From the NCBI GenBank assembly GCA_041484845.1, contig JBGPIK010000066.1, positions 1 to 21,892 of the forward strand: a DNA stretch of 21,892 nucleotides, written 5' to 3'. The translations under genes and the position numbers were made by a program. The notes beneath the pieces were generated by a model that had not been told where the DNA came from, searched no databases, and was given only the letters and a program-made list of their open reading frames with translations. The stretch is from JBGPIK01 sp041484845. GTDB taxonomy: Bacteria; Desulfobacterota; Binatia; UBA9968. Shown piece by piece: positions 21,086 to 21,892 of this stretch (positions are counted from its first letter, which is position 1; each line of letters starts with the position of its first letter).

Positions 21086-21176
21086 AACGAAGGTGGCGAA
21101 ACTGCGCGACCGAGATATCTAACTGCGTCGTTTTTTAGCCGTGCGTAACTGGGCCGCAAGAAAAGGAAGAATTTGA

Positions 21177-21892
21177 GTGCTTTACACTTGTTATGAAGGT
21201 TTACTCGCATTGATTACTTGTTTCACAGTCATGTCCGTCGCTGTTCCGGGTCTTGTAAACGCGGCGAGCTTACAAGCCAGTTGGATTGACAATTCTCAGG
21301 ATGAGGACGGCTTCCATATAGAGCGTAAGCTTGGGCCTAGTGGCATATTTTCACTTATCGCAACGACCGCTCCCAACGCGACGTCTTATAGCGATTCCAA
21401 TCTGGCAAGTAACACGACCTACTGTTATCGGGTGAACGCCTTTAACAGTGCCGGCAACTCTGGATACACTAATGAGGCTTGCGCGACGACATCCAGTTTG
21501 ACTACGACGCCTCCTCCAGTCTCTTCACCTGTGACGGCCATACTGCTTGGGCAGACCGGAGAAGATATTGCAGGTATGGTCTCGGAAAACGCGGACGGCA
21601 TCAAAGATGTTCATATCAGACTGACCGGAGTCCAGAGCGCGATTACCGGAGTCAGAATTACCGGCGCCACCGGCATCTGGGAAACGCCGTTCACTGGACA
21701 GTACTGGATAGTGGCCATAAGGCCGCAGACGGATCCATCTGTTGTTGATCTCTATTTCGACTTCTGGCAAGTCAACTCTTCCTACACCGTCGCTTTGACC
21801 TTTGCGGATGGATCTACGCAGAGCGTCCAGGCTGCTGCGCCGCTAACATCGGTTCCACCAATCGTCCTCGGTAATTCCAATAATTCAGCGAC
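21177..21892 (+). CDS. Exported protein with fibronectin type III domain (3' end beyond window)
   Basis: A GTG start at 21177 with AAGGAAG upstream. The signal peptide MLYTCYEGLLALITCFTVMS then VAVPGLVNAA is followed by a fibronectin type III domain at about residues 30-105 (SLQASWIDNSQDEDGFHIER, LASNTTYCYRVNAFNSAGNS) with two Cys. After a Thr/Pro/Ser linker (TTPPPVSSPV) there is a second beta-rich region (about 118-215: LTGVQSAITGVRITGATGIW, DLYFDFWQVNSSYTVALTFA). At least 238 residues, continuing past the window. It is probably a secreted or cell-surface protein for adhesion or polymer binding, expressed when the sigma-54 activator is active. Confidence in secretion and FN3 is high; the function is unknown. 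Confidence 0.82.
   Translation, partial: MLYTCYEGLLALITCFTVMSVAVPGLVNAASLQASWIDNSQDEDGFHIERKLGPSGIFSLIATTAPNATSYSDSNLASNTTYCYRVNAFNSAGNSGYTNEACATTSSLTTTPPPVSSPVTAILLGQTGEDIAGMVSENADGIKDVHIRLTGVQSAITGVRITGATGIWETPFTGQYWIVAIRPQTDPSVVDLYFDFWQVNSSYTVALTFADGSTQSVQAAAPLTSVPPIVLGNSNNSA

Noticed and set aside
1..21892. CRISPR array
   Set aside because: The dispersed motif copies are hundreds to thousands of bases apart and on both strands; no regular spacer pattern exists.

Overview
This is a bacterial chromosomal segment from a moderate-GC, probably uncultivated soil, sediment or groundwater lineage. The gene families point to a Gram-negative bacterium: a CheB/CheR-fused histidine kinase, an NMT1/THI5-like substrate-binding protein remnant, a DUF1269 remnant, a candidate sigma-54 promoter and a secreted FN3 protein. 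A deltaproteobacterial or Methylomirabilota-like origin is only a guess, and there is no phylogenetic marker gene.

Layout. 1-1920: a small LuxR-type HTH protein, a small unknown ORF and an uncharacterised exported protein on the minus strand. 2196-3876: a minus-strand tyrosine recombinase with an excisionase-like HTH partner, a typical integration module. 4117-9341: a signalling block with a single-domain response regulator, a 1233-residue CheB-CheR-PAS-histidine kinase and a second single-domain response regulator immediately downstream. 9418-10522: gene debris (a frameshifted receiver domain, a DUF1269 piece, a DUF932 C-terminal piece) closed by a strong terminator. 10680-12073: an RsbRD-type histidine kinase behind a tiny exported Cys-containing protein.

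12170-18900 is an accessory, cassette-like region. It holds a broken aldo-keto reductase, a truncated glycosyltransferase, a coupled pair ending in a HAD-like protein, a zinc-ribbon miniprotein, a coiled-coil miniprotein, a complete IS1-like insertion sequence with inverted ends, a membrane-anchored HIT protein, and IS4 and IS110 fragments. 19147-20777 has two translationally coupled small genes behind a good sigma-70 promoter, followed by a frameshifted XRE regulator and a frameshifted ABC substrate-binding protein. 20779-21892 is a regulatory stretch (stacked palindromes, a sigma-54 promoter, a duplicated 18-mer in the leader) leading into an exported fibronectin type III protein cut by the window end.

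The most unusual signal is a dispersed intergenic motif, core ATTGAACTGTATTCTCC. It has six good copies and three degraded ones, on both strands. In four copies a CGTTA-like box (CGTCA in one) lies exactly 13 bases upstream of the core. Several copies sit 50-70 bases after a stop codon, behind a stem-loop, in the orientation of the gene. At 18841-18896 the associated structure resembles an integron attC site. The working interpretation is a set of cassette-end or recombination elements scattered through a decaying genomic island; this is inference from sequence alone.
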